This document shows positions 63,693 through 64,000 of a stretch of DNA of 64,000 bases, piece after piece. Position 1 is the first letter of the stretch. The number at the start of each line of letters is the position of its first letter. The notes under the pieces are model-generated. The model was not told the DNA's origin and did not search any database. It saw only the letters and a list, made by a program, of their open reading frames with translations. The DNA comes from Desulforhabdus sp. TSK. GTDB lineage: Bacteria > Desulfobacterota > Syntrophobacteria > Syntrophobacterales > Syntrophobacteraceae. The position numbers were made by a program, and so were the translations under genes. The stretch is from contig NZ_BQXM01000010.1 of assembly GCF_022836495.1 (NCBI RefSeq), positions 1 through 64,000 of the forward strand. The letters run 5' to 3'.

Positions 63693-64000
63693 TTAACCCA
63701 GGATGGCTTTCAAGTCTTCATCGGGTGTGCTGATGGGCATGATGTTAAAATTTTTCACTAAAACATCCAGCACGTTCGGCGTAACGAACGCCGGCAGGGA
63801 TGGGCCAAGCCGGATGTTCTTGATGCCGAGGTGGAGGAGCGTCAGCAGGATGGCCACGGCCTTTTGCTCATACCATGAAAGCACCAGGGAGAGAGGAAGG
63901 TCATTCACTCCCACGTTGAAGGCCTTGGAGAGTGCCACGGCGATCTGGATGGCCGAATACGCGTCGTTGCACTGCCCCACATCCATGAGCCGCGGGAGCC
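63693..64000 (-). CDS. hcp: Hybrid cluster protein (hydroxylamine reductase), C-terminal part
   Basis: The frame runs off the window; about 102 C-terminal residues are present. [17 protein letters not shown] carries a cysteine ligand of the hybrid Fe-S-O cluster, and [32 protein letters not shown] followed by [13 protein letters not shown] is the conserved C-terminus of Hcp. Hcp reduces hydroxylamine or NO under anaerobic nitrosative stress. It ends 138 bp before the hemerythrin gene in the same direction. Confidence 0.92.
   Translation of the reverse strand, partial: LPRLMDVGQCNDAYSAIQIAVALSKAFNVGVNDLPLSLVLSWYEQKAVAILLTLLHLGIKNIRLGPSLPAFVTPNVLDVLVKNFNIMPISTPDEDLKAILG

Noticed and set aside
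1-64000. CRISPR arrays, tRNA or rRNA genes
   Set aside because: No regularly spaced direct repeats and no cloverleaf or rRNA-like segments were seen in the intergenic regions.

Overview
The window reads as chromosomal DNA of a Gram-negative anaerobe, most likely a deltaproteobacterium close to the Syntrophobacteraceae (Desulfobacterota). This is inferred from gene content, not from a database search. Supporting signs are an outer-membrane toolkit (SurA, TolC, hopanoid-type RND exporter, lipid A-associated proteins), a meso-diaminopimelate MurE, a diadenylate cyclase, selenocysteine machinery (SelA) with a likely selenoprotein, hemerythrin and hybrid cluster protein.

Layout. 1-1.7 kb: end of an ISKra4-type insertion sequence and a possibly truncated unknown gene. 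1.8-3.8 kb (minus): diadenylate cyclase fused to YbbR repeats, plus a DUF2914 protein. 3.8-7.5 kb: a candidate alanine-codon attenuator, alaC, a Nudix hydrolase, and a TetR regulator overlapping an acyl carrier protein. 7.6-23.8 kb: the division and cell-wall (dcw) cluster mraZ-rsmH-ftsL-ftsI-murE-murF-murD-ftsW-murC-murB-ftsQ-ftsA-ftsZ, lacking mraY, murG and ddl. 23.8-37.3 kb: radical SAM protein, DnaJ-like protein, selA (minus), mfd, surA, rodZ, recO, ccdA, tlpA, glgC. 37.4-46.4 kb (minus): a rhodanese-DsbD-thioredoxin gene with two in-frame UGA codons exactly at the active-site Cys positions, gatA, gatC, an HELIH protein, a secreted beta carbonic anhydrase, and a glrK-qseG-glrR two-component operon. 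46.7-50.6 kb: a hybrid sensor kinase gene split by a MITE-like element. 50.8-58.1 kb: lipid A and hopanoid-type envelope genes (LAB_N, GT2, HpnK, TolC, HpnN, HpnM). 58.1-64 kb (minus): TDT transporter, a collapsed narGHJI operon, HPP protein, CBS protein, hemerythrin, and the end of hcp.

How the genes work together. The dcw cluster makes UDP-MurNAc-pentapeptide and the divisome, but the two lipid-linked steps (MraY, MurG) must be encoded elsewhere. CcdA/TlpA and the rhodanese-DsbD protein form two sets of periplasmic thiol-redox functions. SelA provides the selenocysteine pathway the second set needs. The GlrK-QseG-GlrR operon may sense envelope state. The right end was once a nitrate-respiration locus: the reductase is now a pseudogene operon, while genes plausibly linked to nitrite, NO or hydroxylamine remain intact.

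The strongest leads are the double-UGA rhodanese-DsbD gene, the alanine leader-peptide attenuator before alaC, the clean absence of mraY and murG, the MITE in the sensor kinase, and the decayed nar operon. No tRNA, rRNA or CRISPR array was seen.
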